Source: Monosiga brevicollis MX1
Taxonomy: Eukaryota; Opisthokonta; Choanoflagellata; Craspedida; Salpingoecidae
Reading direction: 5' to 3'
Length of the DNA stretch: 64,000 nt
NCBI RefSeq assembly: GCF_000002865.3
Contig: NW_001865040.1
Location: 1,288,761 to 1,352,760 of the forward strand
The notes under the pieces were generated by a model. That model ran no database searches and was not told the DNA's origin. It was given only the letters and a program-made list of their open reading frames with translations. Positions 1 through 11,389 of the stretch are shown one piece after another; the stretch's first letter is position 1, and the number at the start of each line of letters is the position of its first letter. Both the position numbers and the translations under genes were made by a program.

Positions 1-758
1 ATCCCCCCCTTCCACTCCCGCTTTGCTCCTTTTTTCATCCGTTTTGTTTTTGCGCTTTTTCTTTCTGCTTTTTTTTTTTTTTTTTCCTTTCGAGTCTTGG
101 ATAAATCTTCCTTGGGTGGATAGGATATTCCGGCCGTTTTCCGCCTTCGCGAGACGTGTGCGTGTTTGGAAAGGCTGCTGACGTCTGACTTAGCTACTCT
201 TTGCTTACATATTCTCCAGTCTTTCTTCTCTCGTGTGCGTCCGTCCCGTGACCGGACATCATGAATCTTTTTATGATTTGTCGGCGCAACGAACTCTCTT
301 GCTAGACAACGCAAATTTAGCCATGTGCGGATGCTTGGTCCTTGCCAGACACGTCTTTTCATTGTCGTTTCCTCTTTGTCAGTAGATTGACAGGCATGGT
401 GAAGGTGTGTTTGATGGAGAGTGTGGGCTCTTGACCATCCCCGGCCTTAAACAGCACACATGCATGGTATAACAGAAGGCAGATGATGTTTGTTCGATGA
501 TAACACTCATCAAGAGAGGGTATGCTACTTGTCTCTCAGGTCGCCAACTTGCGATCAAGGCAGGCGTCTGTAAAAAAAATAAAGGATCCACATGCACAAC
601 ATGGATGGACCCGATGATTGGTATGGTGGAGGCAAAACAGCATGTAAAAGAAAAGAAAAGAAAAGAAAAAGAAAACGAAGAGAGTCAAAGGAAAGGGGAC
701 TAAAAGGTAGCAGAGCAATAAGCCACCCAGCAGCAGAGCGGCAAAACCATCAGGCGGC
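1..758. other. Intergenic, no gene seen
   Basis: No open frame here resembles a protein. The stretch starts with T-rich sequence (a T run near 69-86) and holds an imperfect AAAAG repeat near 647-680. Its right end lies just beyond the uL18m stop codon and probably includes that gene's 3' untranslated region. Confidence 0.5.
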
Positions 759-1793
759 TCAGCCGTCAAACTCAATGCCCTGTGACCTTAACATCTCCAC
801 AAAAAGCTTGACACGCCCATGATAGGGGGCATCGCCGCGATCAAACTTGACCTTGGTAATACCAGATTCATGCAGGCGTTGTGCTGTAATGAAGAGCAGG
901 GGGCTTCGAGTGAGCCAAGACCATCGATAGCCAAACTGAGTCGAGCTTCAAGCAGGGATGTGGGCCTCACCTAGTACCAAAGCCAGATTTTGTGCTGCTG
1001 CCTTATCAGCGTAGCCATACAAATGCCGCGCAATGTTATATTCTTGTGTACTAAGATTTTTTGGGGAGGTGGGGGGAGAAGAAAAAAAATCAAAGCGCGA
1101 AGAGGTGAGATGAGACTGGCAAAACAGGGGCGAGGGGCTGCAAAGGGAGCGACCAACGCACGTGGCAGTCAAGACAATGGTGCGGTCGGGAGTATCAACG
1201 GCGGCAGAGATGTGCTTGTTGGAGCGTTCAAGGCGTAGGCTGTGGGGTGGTGGCGATGGGCAAGAAATGGTAGACAAGGCCAAGAAGGTCAGGTGGCGAA
1301 GTGAAGCAAACCGGACATTTGGACGCTTCGCGTACCGATAGAAGAAGGCAACGTCAACATGGGAAGTGGCAAAGCCACCGGCCCGGCGCACAGCGCCCGT
1401 TAGTTGCGCGCTGCGCGGGTTCCTGTTCAAAACCTGAGAAAGCCGATGCAAATCCCGCCGATGCGGAGTAGGAGAACATTGAGCGCCACACCAGGATGTT
1501 TCATGTTTCCAGCACGACACAGAGAGGGAGAGAGGGTCGCAGGAGCGCGGTGACAACAACCGAGTCGGGCAGTCGACGAAAAATACCTTGAATTTGCCAC
1601 ATGTACTAGTGTAGTTGATGGTGCCCTCACGGTGCGTGGGGGCGGCGGTCGACGCCGCCCGAGACTGCGCTGCAAGCAGGACACTAGGCATGGGTCCGGA
1701 GAGGGCCATGTGGCGGGGTCCAGCTGCCACGGTTGACCGAAGTGTGGCCGTCATGGGTGCCAACATCCTGACAAAGCTTGCCTTGGCAGCCAT
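759..1793 (-). CDS. MRPL18: Mitochondrial large-subunit ribosomal protein uL18m
   Basis: Structural protein of the mitochondrial large ribosomal subunit that binds 5S rRNA in bacterial relatives. Five exons give one continuous 195-residue frame: 1587-1793, 1336-1433, 1162-1239, 971-1050 and 759-883, all joined at GT/AG sites with matching phase. The N-terminus is rich in Ala, Arg and Ser with almost no acids, as expected for a mitochondrial presequence. After it come the mitochondrial L18 signature VLNRNPR, the core RSNKHISAAV and the C-terminal KVKFDRGDAPYHGRVK, which matches the bacterial FDRGG..YHGRVKA block. The start is the only ATG that yields the presequence. It is head to head with the MYCBPAP gene. 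Confidence 0.9.
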
Positions 1794-2518
1794 CTTTGCC
1801 GCTCAGAGAACAAAGCCAAGCAAGGGGAAGAGAACTTTAATCGGCGCAGTACCGCGACTGTCGTATCGGCCACTTGCGCCCGCAGCCACCACCGGCGCCC
1901 CCCTGAGCTGCAACAAGGTCAAAACAGTAAGAAAAAGTAAGAGACAACAGGTGTCTCTTCTCCACTCACACACACACACACTCTCTCTCTCACATGTGCT
2001 TCTCGCTCAACGTTGAGTGAGAGGGGTGGTGTTACCAACTGTCACTCTCAAATCTTTCACACATGTCTCTCTGTTTCTCTCTTTTTCCCCCTCTGTCTCA
2101 TGTGGTGTACTTTTCCTTTGTGTCTTTCTCTACCAAACCAATCTCCCTCTTCTCTCTTTCTTTTCTCTTTCTCTCTCTCCTTCAAGTATTTTGGTTGACA
2201 ACAGGTGTTGTGAAGACGACAGCCCTGACGACGACCAAGTCAAACGCTGCTGCTGCTGCTGCTGTGGCTCGGCTCGTTCAAAGTTGAAAACAGAGGCGAG
2301 GTCCGTGGCTGGAATCGGCCGTTTGTTGCCGGCTGCCTCTGGTCGATCGGGGCCTTAATTTGAGGTTACAGCACGGGAAGCGGGGCGGCGGGGCGTACCA
2401 CTTGAGCGCTGGTGGCCGCCGCTTCCTTGTGTGACCGCAAAGAGTCAGAAGCGAGGCGAGCATCGATTCGGTCACGTTGGGAACTGCGTCAATCGCCAGC
2501 GGCGTCTGTACAGGCGCC
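1794..2518. promoter_or_regulatory. Shared upstream region of uL18m and MYCBPAP
   Basis: These 725 bases separate two divergent genes and should hold both promoters. They contain a CA/CT-rich stretch (about 1968-2000), a long pyrimidine-rich tract (about 2060-2190) and a short CTG repeat (2245-2266). No TATA box was identified. Confidence 0.4.
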
Positions 2519-5500
2519 ATGGCCGCGTCCGTGCAACCGCAGCACCCTCAGCAACCTGTAGCTCCCGAAACAACCGATACTGAGACGCGTGGATCTATTC
2601 CTTATCGACTCGATGCCAGCGGTCGGCTGGTGAACCATAGCTTTCTTGGCACCGCCCGAGATTTGAGCAAATTTACCGAGGTGCGCCTCATGCATCCTGC
2701 GACAGCCAACCTATGCTCTTTGCCACCCTCACCGACAAGTGTGTCGTCCACAGATGCCCGAGCCACGCGTACCGACCCCTCCGAAAGCTGGTACGACTCA
2801 CCTCGTCGATGGTGCCAGAATCTCTGCTCCTGGCCAGGCTCATGCCGTGCACCCCCACCTTCCCGCCCGACATTGTGCAGACAAGGCAGGGCGGCGGCCA
2901 CGTCGTTCGCGCTACAGAGCTGAGCCCATAGATCGCGAGGCACGCTCTCTCAATCACTGGGATGCCACGCTGAAGGAGTGGTCGCGCCAAGAGCGTCACA
3001 TTCGTGAGCGCACCGGTCAGGATGGCGCCACCCTCAACATGAATTCCCAGGACCTTGTACGCAGCAGTTACAACAAAAGGTTGGCCGCACTCATCCGCAG
3101 GCCCTTGCATGATTCTTGCAAGTTGATCCTGAGAAGCGCGCCCGTCAACGCCACTCACGTTCACACCATTTGGTTGAGTAGGGAACAGCTGGAGCGTGCC
3201 ATGCCTGAGCTGGAGACAGGGAAGGGATTTCGCTATAAATCGGAGTTTTGGCAAGAAATCCCCGTGTCGAAATCGGGCCTCAATTTTACCTTGTCCAAGG
3301 TAGGAGCACGCGCCGGCGCCGGCGCCGGCTTGTCACTAGATTGATGCACCGCCCTCACGCAATCGCTCTGGCCTAGGCTCAACGTGGTCAGCACCCGGAG
3401 CTTGAGTATCAAGGGCGGCCCTCCATCATCGACCGAGAGGTGGGCCATGGCCCCGCTCGGCACCCAACACATAGCTGGATGGACCGATCCCAATACCTCC
3501 ATGAGCGCGAAACCCAGCTCGAGTCAAATTTTGATGATTTTCAACGCCTTGAGCCCGACTATCGCAAGTTGTACATTCGTGGCGAACCAGCCGTCTTTGG
3601 TTCCGCGCCCAGCTCGGCGCCAACCGAGGAGGATGACTTGCTTCTTGGCCTTGCCCAAGATGACGCAGACATGGAAGACTTTGCCAGCTATGAGCAGGCC
3701 CTTGACGATAAGGCTGCCCAGAGCGGTAAACCGTCAGAAGCCGATGCTTCCGGCATCCAATCGGTTGACCCTCTGGTGGAAATGTATCCATGTGATCCTG
3801 ATGAGCGAGCTCATCAGCCCAAGCGCTTTTTTGAAGGCTGTCGCGTGGTTTTTCATGCCCACTGCAAAGAAAAGGTAACCAAGGCCATAGAACTTCGCAA
3901 CGTCGGCAACACGGTCGTCTATTTTCAATGGCATCGCTCTGAGCGCGACAACGCCCTTGGGCGTCACGAAGATGACATGCATCGCTTCTTTCTCGACTGT
4001 GAAAGCGGTGCGTTCGTGACTTGAGCAATGCCCCTCTTTGCATCATTGCCTCCGTCGCCACCCACTCCCGAAGTGGGCGCTTCCTTGCGCTTGGCCTCTG
4101 ACCGTGTCTTGACGTGGCTGTATGCCAAATTTGTAGGAGCCATCTTGCCCAAGGAATCGCGCATTCTCACTGTAGCCTTTGTGAGCTCCAAATCGGGCGT
4201 CTTTTCCGACGAATGGCGCCTACTGGTTCAGCCAACCATTGGGCATGCCTATCTGACTCTTGAGCTCTGCGGTGTCACAAAGCAGCATGATCCACAAAAG
4301 GCCGTGCGTGAAGCTCAAGAGACTCGCTTGGCACGCCGTGCTATGGAGCGCAGCCTTCGTTGGCTGGTAGAGGACATCGTATCTCGGTACGGCCCCAAGT
4401 CTGTCTGGTGGCTGCACTCTGCGTGCTGCCTGCATGCTTCTCATGTTTTGAAATTGGGTACATGGCTTTTGATAGGGTTGACAAATCGAATGGGCGCCAT
4501 CTGCGAGTATCCTTGACTTCAAGCAGTGCAGATTCCTTTGCCCGGATCAATGAGTCACTGGTGTGTGCGTGCGTGTGTGCGTGTGTGCGTGCGTGTGTGC
4601 GTGCGTGTGTCCGAGCATGCCTGGAGACTTGGCTTTGCCCATGTTGACACGTTGACTCCTGAGCAGGAGGGGCGCCTGCTTGCTTTGATAACTTGGGTAT
4701 CATGGGACATTGTTTTGTACAATCTCGGTTCTTCTGCACTCATGCCATTGCAATGTGACAGGGACAAGGCTATCATGCCGAGGTGGAGCTATACCTGAAT
4801 CAGCTCTTTGACGCTGTATGGACCCATATTCATGACCGAGACCGTGAAACAGTCCAAACGTCGCAGTCAACATCACGTCCCAAGCGCCGGCAGGTCGCTG
4901 AGGTGGCTGCTGCGCCCGACGCTAGCGCGCCAGTCGCCCCGGCGCGGCCCAAGTGGACTCGGTCCTTGACCGAGCTCTTCGAGGTGGGTGGGCCTTCCGT
5001 TCTCTCGATAAGAAATGCCTTGCTCCCTGCGAGGCGCGTTGTTTGACCTTTTAGTGTGCACGTTGTCAAACTTTGATGATACGCGATAAAACGACTCATC
5101 TTTGTCGCTCGAAAATATCATGTCCTGTCGTAGCTCATTCAGACAGTGCTCGAGGATGACGCTCGTGAAGGCTTTCTGAGCGAGTATTATCGGCTTGTGG
5201 ATGGCATGCAATGTCCGCCTCAGCCCCAAAATTTTCTTGATTCATTTCGTCTTGGGTGCGTGTCAACGCCATGCATGCGTGCCAGAAGCTTGCTCATTTC
5301 CCTGTCTTTGCCCTTCTCACCTTGCCCCTTGACCTTTCTTTGTGTCTCTCGGGTTGCTCGGGTGACTTTGCGTCTTGTAAACTGATTGCGCAGACGACAA
5401 GTCGTCGTGGAAAGTCTGGATCGATTTTCGACCATTGCCTTTGACGTGCGCACGACCATGGGACTACCAGCCCGACAGTTGACCGAGCAGGAGGTTGCTG

Positions 5501-5947
5501 CCACCAAAGGTCAGCCGGGCCGACCAATTGAAGCGTATAGCCACCTTAAGCTTGCCCTCGATCGGAAGTTGCTGGTGCCCTCACGATGGTTGTGCTGCAC
5601 AGGCGTACGTAAGGAGTTGCGTGTCAAGTCGGCCACACGCCGGACACCGAGTGCAAGACTCCGCAGTGCCCAACCCTCTGAGCCTAGCGTTGAAGAGGCG
5701 TTGCCTACTCCGACGGTCAACTCTGCAACCTATGCCCGCTATCATGCCAACCTCAGGCTCATGGTGAGCTGCTGGCAACTGACGTGCCGTGGACACTCAT
5801 ACACCACTCAGCGATCTGATCTCACCCTTGCTCCGTGCGCTCGTTGTCTCTTCCGGTCCTGTTTTACAGGCACGCGACATTGTGTCGGATATGATCATCA
5901 AGCTGGCCGAGGCCGTGGAGGTGTCGCGCCAGCAACCTGCACCCTGA
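2519..5947 (+). CDS. MYCBPAP: MYCBP-associated protein homologue
   Basis: Homologue of MYCBPAP, a protein of ciliated cells and sperm. Verified exons are 2519-2680, 2754-3299, 3377-4007 and 4137-4386. Later exons, ending at the TGA at 5945-5947, are less certain. Family blocks appear in order: GKGFRYKSEFW, the tract ending YQGRPSIIDRE, SWMDRSQYLHERE, then an immunoglobulin-like (ASH/MSP-type) section with KVTKAIELRNVGNTVVYFQW and, across a splice, SGVFSDEWRLLVQP. The C-terminal ARDIVSDMIIKLAEAVE fits the helical end of the family. One intron holds a GT/GC microsatellite near 4560-4612. The exon joining 4386 to the segment starting near 4762 does not splice in frame as first read, so a small exon may be missing there. 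Confidence 0.8.
4560..4612. repeat. GT/GC microsatellite in an intron
   Basis: Alternating GTGT and GCGT units inside a MYCBPAP intron. It reads open on both strands as low-complexity peptide, which is not a gene. Confidence 0.85.
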
Positions 5948-6267
5948 TTCTCGTGGCACTAGAGCTCCGTGGCGCGCGCGTTGTCGCTATGAATAATTGT
6001 GTTGGCCTCAACTTGTTCGATGGTGCATCTCTTCGGCTTGTGTTATGCTTCTGTTGGCACCTTCCTTCTTCCTAAACGACTCGATAGCATAATGTGTCTG
6101 GCCTGCAAGCGTTGAGTTTGATGTCAACGTGGGAGGGGTCTTGTGTTGCTCAAGCAGCCATCACAAATTGCAATCATGCCTACTCAAATCGTTTCAGCAC
6201 TCGATTCGACTCTGTTCGGTTTATCACGCTTCGCCGAGTCCACTGCCAGGCACCCGGCAGGGCACTC

Positions 6268-8339
6268 TCAAACCAGTGGCTTGCGGGCTACAAAAAAGAC
6301 TGCGCGATAAGAATTTTGTAGCATGCTGCGTGGATGGTTCATGTACGGCACAGGCACGTCTCGCTCCTCGAGCTGAGTGCATGAGAACTAGATGAGTCAT
6401 GGCGCCCTCACTTCTCCCCGACCCAGCTCCCAGCAGTGCCGATGAAACTTGGGGCCTGGCGAGGTTGAGGAGTCTCGGCTTGGCTTACCTCGATCTGAAA
6501 GCCCGTGGTGAGAAGGACCTCTCGCAACTCCTCCCAGGTGAGCTCAATTGACATCTCCTGAACATGCCAAACAGTGTGTGAGGCAGGATCACAAGCTGGA
6601 AGGGGGAAGGGTTGAATTTGTCGCTTGATGCAGCCGACATAACATACATCGCGTCGGTCCTCAAAATGGTACAGCAATGGGCCAATATTAAACAAGTAGC
6701 CGCCCGGCTTGAGGATTGCAAACATGCGCTGTGTGGGTCCACTGTGGGTGAGACTGGCTCAATCCGACAAGCCGTAGGTGGCTTTGACACACATGAGAAC
6801 TGAGTCCTCCCATCCGTGCAAGCAGCCAAATACCTCAATGAAGCCAATGATGTTTGCGGCACAATCAAGGAAGAAACAAGACACAATGCCATCCCAGCTC
6901 GCCTCGGCTGTGTAAGATTCCAGAAAGTCGCCAGCTGTCATTGAAAAGTTGGTTTCGGCTGGGATGGCGCTCACGTCCACGTCTGGGATGGCCACGCTCA
7001 GCAGCTGACGTGGTATCGAGGAAGCGCTTTGCAATGAGAGTCATCACCGATTTGCAAGCGCCCCCTCAACTCATTTACCCCCCGCCTTCACCCCATGCAC
7101 AATCTGTTCTTCCCCCACTTGCATACCTGATCCTCAGCTGCGACACAGTTGGAATACATGTGGGCAAAAGGGAAAACTGGGATGGCACCACGCTGCCCTC
7201 CGAGGCAGTTGAGCACGAAATTGGACGCAAAGAGCATGTAGGCGCTCCATTCGTTTCCTTGACTGGAGTAGCCTCGGTGAGCCAGCTCCCATGGAAGCCG
7301 ACCAAGCCCGCAACCCGGTACCAAAAGCGAGACCTCACTCTTTCTACCATGTCAGCACAGCGGTAGCAGATAGGAGTGTTCACCAGCAGTCCCAATGAGC
7401 CTACTAGCATTATCAATCAGGGGCAAGCGAGCAAGCACGTCAAAAGGATTGATACTTTGGTGCGTTGGCAAAAGCCTTGTCCACCGCATCTAACAGGCGA
7501 CCATAGCTGTGGTCCCGTTCGCTTTGACCCTATGTAAGAGGAACAGGCCCAATCAGCCGGGCAGTTCATAGTGGAGAAGTGTGGAGTGTGGGCACCGTTG
7601 CTTGCAGCAAGTGGTCAAGCTCAAGTGCACAGCCTCGGCCTTTAAACATCAATGCCGATACACCACACCATGGCAACCCGGCACACCCCACCTCGGCTGA
7701 CCAATCGCGATAAAACTGCTTGATGGTCGTATAAACTTTGTCCATTTCAAAATCGGTCGGTGGTCCGTCTGGTTGGGGTGCGGTGTTTGGAGGATCAATC
7801 TGCACACCAGCGGAGTGATCATGGGAGTGATGCCCAGACGAATGTCCAGAGTGCTCAAGTTGCTGTGTTGACGGTGCCCCTCCTTCGTTGGACGAGGCTC
7901 TCTGCTGGGAGACCACGGCTTCTCGCAAAGCCTGTGCCGGGGTGGCGACTTGGGCCTCCGCCTCGGCAGGATCAAAGAGGCCAGATTGAATGGCGATGGT
8001 TTTCACCAGTCGATCATTGGTGACGATGGCATCCTGGCTAATGCGCCGCAGCTTGCGAATGAAGGTGGACACGCGAGCCTGTTGAGAGCGCGGTAGGCTT
8101 CGATAGCTGTTGCGCGCGCGCATGACCCGCGCCATGGCATGCGTGCTGTAGTATTGCAGGCAGCGTGCCACGCGACGAAAATGCGCCTATCACAAGGGGG
8201 TCACAGAGGCAAGCCGTGAGGTACGCGCAATGACCCAAACTCGCCGCACGAACGAGCCGTGTGCCACAAGCTGCAGGGCAGGGCAGTGCAGCTCACGGGT
8301 CACACACACCTCCTCTTGAGCTTGTTCGTCTGCATCCAT
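6268..8339 (-). CDS. CARNMT1: Carnosine N-methyltransferase (N2227 family)
   Basis: SAM-dependent methyltransferase of the N2227/CARNMT1 family, which methylates imidazole nitrogens (carnosine to anserine; in mammals also some protein histidines). The first exon encodes MDADEQAQEE and is followed by AHFRRVARCLQYYSTHA, the family's N-terminal block. Next come KVYTTIKQFYRDWSAE, HSYGRLLDAVDKAF, the SAM-site region GLGRLPWELAHRGY and QGNEWSAYMLFASNFVLN, then TNFSMTAGDF, SWDGIVSCFFLDCA and LKPGGYLFNIGPLLYHFED. The last intron (about 6488 to 6373) joins FQIE to a final exon ending in VFFVARKPLV. The frame otherwise runs into a spurious stop at 6408, so this splice restores the conserved C-terminus. 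Confidence 0.88.
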
Positions 8340-8804
8340 GTTTGAGATTTTGATTTTGATTTTGATTTTTTTTTTTGAGAAAGTAAAATACAAAAAGTGT
8401 AACGGTTCAACAGTTGGATGTTGGCCGCTGTTTTGTGCGGTTGTCCCCGTATTCACCTCTTCAGTGACGTGGGATGGCGTGCATGATGGGATACCAAGCG
8501 CTTGTTTGCGGTGAACACACCGCTTGGGCTTTTGGTTACCTTCCTGATTCGAGCGCCGCTCCAAAACTCCAATGTGAAGAGAAAGTGATGTAGATAAAAG
8601 TCCATGAATTGAGTTAGAGGATTTGGGGGAGGGGGGGGGGGGGAGACACGGCGCAGCCGTGAGCGGAGGAACATGGGCACGACAAAAGAGTGGGCAAGAG
8701 CAAGGCCAAGCCAAGATGTTGGCCGTGGGACAAAGGTACACGAGCAAGGCCTATTTGAATGCCTGCTCAAGTGAAATGCTGATGGAGGGTGGATGCGGGG
8801 TTCT
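8340..8804. other. Intergenic, no gene seen
   Basis: Lies between the CARNMT1 start and the rhomboid-gene stop on the same strand. It contains TTTTGA-type low complexity near 8346-8376 and a G run near 8622-8642. No protein-like frame was seen. Confidence 0.5.
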
Positions 8805-10322
8805 TCAGGTTTGAGAGCCGCTGCGCTTGATGGGAGAAGGCGTGGCGGGTGCGGAAATGCTGCGCGTGCGGGGCGGCGTCGCAGGTGCCAGGGTTTGACT
8901 ACTCCGCAAATCTGCGATAGGGCTGATGGGCGAACTACTACGGGAGTCGCCAGCTCGCGCATCATAGGCGCCCGGTGGCGGCGAGCGTCGGCTGCGCGCA
9001 CTTCCTCGGCGACTCGCAACGGGCGTAGAGAACTCCACCATGGGCATGGCAAGGCCGTTTGTCTCCATGGCAAAGCTGTCTTGGCTACCGTTGCGAAAGG
9101 AGGGGTGGGCAGTCCCATGGACGCCATTCTCGCCCTCTTGCACGGTGGGCAGACGGGATACGGACACAAAGCCTTGCCAGACAGCAAAGCGCTGAACCAG
9201 ACCAGTGCTCTCAAGGTTTTGCACGTGTTGATCAGTGAGCTGTACAAAGCGGAGCCAGCCCTGAACGTAGCAAAACCCGACGGCAAGACCCATAACGTGG
9301 CACCAGAATGTGGCGGAACGAAAGAGCAGCGAGAGCAAGAGCAGGACGGGGGGCATGATGGTGATGGGCAGCTCTATGGCCGGGCCGATGCTGATGCGAG
9401 TCCTTTTCACGATAAGAGCAACCAACCAAGCCCACCGGTGATGAGATGGCGCCGCCATATCAAAGCAGCGACAGCAGACAGGGTGATGCAGACGATGGCC
9501 CAAATGCAAAAAACAAAAAAGAAAACGTACTGGGCGGTGAAGCTGTAGACCCAGATGACCATGCACGCGAGAACGTTGCCGGAAAAGCCAGTGGCACAGC
9601 CGTACCAAAAGGATGAGTCTTCACCGTAAAAGATGGCAGCAATGCCCGTGAGAAAGAGGTAGTAGAGGCCCAGGAGAAGAGTGACGACGAGGAGCAGGTA
9701 TGCAAAACGAAAGCTGCCCAAGTCCTTTTCAAGCTGAGGTGCCACCATGATGAAGGCGCAAAGGTTAAAGGCCAGGTGGAAAATATCCCCATGTATCAAG
9801 GAGAATAAGAAGAGTCGTTGCACTGTGGAGGCAGGCATGGCAGCATGCGCGCAGGTGAGGCAGGGACAGAAAAGGGGGTGTTGCGCGTCGTTTGATGTTG
9901 AAATAAAAAACGACAACATATTCACGTTTCAAGCAGATAGTGCGTGCATGACTAAGCGAGTTGGCCTGGCTCATCCTGTATGTTTTCAGTTGTGGTAATC
10001 CAGCCCAGGGGCCACATTGGGATGGACGTACACTGGAGCTGCATGACGACTTTGAAAGGGGTGAGGCAAAGGAGTGTCAGCAAGGGGCTGAATACTTTGC
10101 TGACCAAGTAGAACCCCAGGATGAGAAGCCAAACGCTCCTATTCGGACAAGGCGCGGATAGGCAGGTCAACTCCGCTGTGCCGATGAATCATGTGTCAAG
10201 ACTTGTAGCTTTGGCCTGTTGGCTGGGAGGGGGGCTCACTACGAACGCCAATCCGCAGACACATACTTGGTCACAAGAGGCAGAGACGCCAAGAAGGCAT
10301 GCAGAGTGTATAAGAGCGCCAT
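8805..10322 (-). CDS. Rhomboid-family intramembrane protease-like protein
   Basis: Polytopic membrane protein of the rhomboid superfamily, closest by eye to the RHBDD-type branch. Exon 1 encodes MALLYTLHAFLASLPLVTK. Exon 2 gives a hydrophobic helix (VWLLILGFYLVSKVFSPLL). Exon 3 carries HGDIFHLAFN and GFSGNVLAC, the latter matching GxSG with the nucleophilic serine. The last exon has CHVMGLAVGFCYVQG, which supplies the histidine of the Ser-His dyad, so the copy looks catalytically competent. A Ser/Pro/Arg-rich cytosolic tail of about 100 residues follows, with repeated SxPxxP-like sites that look like phosphorylation targets. The substrate is unknown. Confidence 0.75.
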
Positions 10323-11389
10323 GTTCACGGAGCACGGAGCACGGGGCAAACGTCGCGGGGCGAGTGATCTTCTAGATGAGCCGCAACAGTATTGGCGGGT
10401 GGGAAATGGAAGTGATGATTGAGAAATTGTTATCAGGGCTGCAATCGCAACGGCATCGGTTTGCTCGGGTCGGTCTTGGTCGGCACTCGTCAAGTGTATG
10501 CCTTAAATGACTCTGCCAGTTGCGGGAGAGGTGCAGCACAGTTCACCTGCGGCCATAGATGTACACACCGTTTTTTGCTGATCAAGGCTCGCGCTCCCTG
10601 CACGCAAGTGCGTGCAGGTGAGAATTGTGCGGCACCACGGTGCGAATATAGCCTGCTGATGGACCCGTGTCCAAACCCACTGTTCAAACGATCAATCGAG
10701 TGACAGCGGGCCAACTGACAGGCAGGAAGAGCCGCAAGAGGGGAGACGAGGCCAGATGGCCGCCCCTGTGTGAATGGAGGCCACACAGCAAGAAAGAAGC
10801 AAGAGAAAGGGGAAAAAGGCGTTCAGGTTCAGTTGAAACAAAACATGGAGCGACCTTCTTTTTTTTCTTCCTTTGTTGCCGTTTTTTTTCTGCTTCTGTC
10901 ACGGCTTTTGGAAGTGTGAGCGCGTGCATCTGCAAGTGGCAGTCCTTGACTGATGATTGCACTACGTGCAATGAGTGTCTTTTGGCTGCTGTTTTCTCTT
11001 TTGATGCGGGTGTCGTGTTCAAGACGCGAATCAAAAGTATTTTTTTCAACTTTTGGAAAGAAAAAAGAAAAGAGGGAGCAGTTGCTGTTGCAAACAACGA
11101 GTTTTAAGCGAGTAGAAGAAAGGGCAGAAACGAGTGGAATCAGGGAAGAAAAAAGGCATCCCACGAGCACTAAAGGCAGCAAAGTACACGCACATCAACG
11201 CCAGCGAAGAGCCAAAACTAAAAAAAGCAGGCAATCAGGGAAACAAGCAAAGGAAGCAGGCTCGACATCCAATGGCGGCGGCGACAAGTAAAAGAAAAAG
11301 GAAAGGACGACGAATAAACGAGGCCAAAAGAGCCACAGGGATGATTGCAGGGGCCAAGGACGCCGCAAGGGATAAACAGGACACCAAGC
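10323..11389. other. Intergenic, no gene seen
   Basis: About 1.07 kb between the rhomboid-gene start and the eIF4A stop. It holds T-rich runs (10858-10890) and A-rich stretches, fitting a promoter at the left and a 3' untranslated region at the right. No frame resembles a known protein on either strand. Confidence 0.5.

Noticed and set aside
6408-6488. CARNMT1 ending at the stop at 6408
   Set aside because: The frame past FQIE is intronic; a GTAAGC donor and downstream acceptor lead to the conserved C-terminus ending at 6268.
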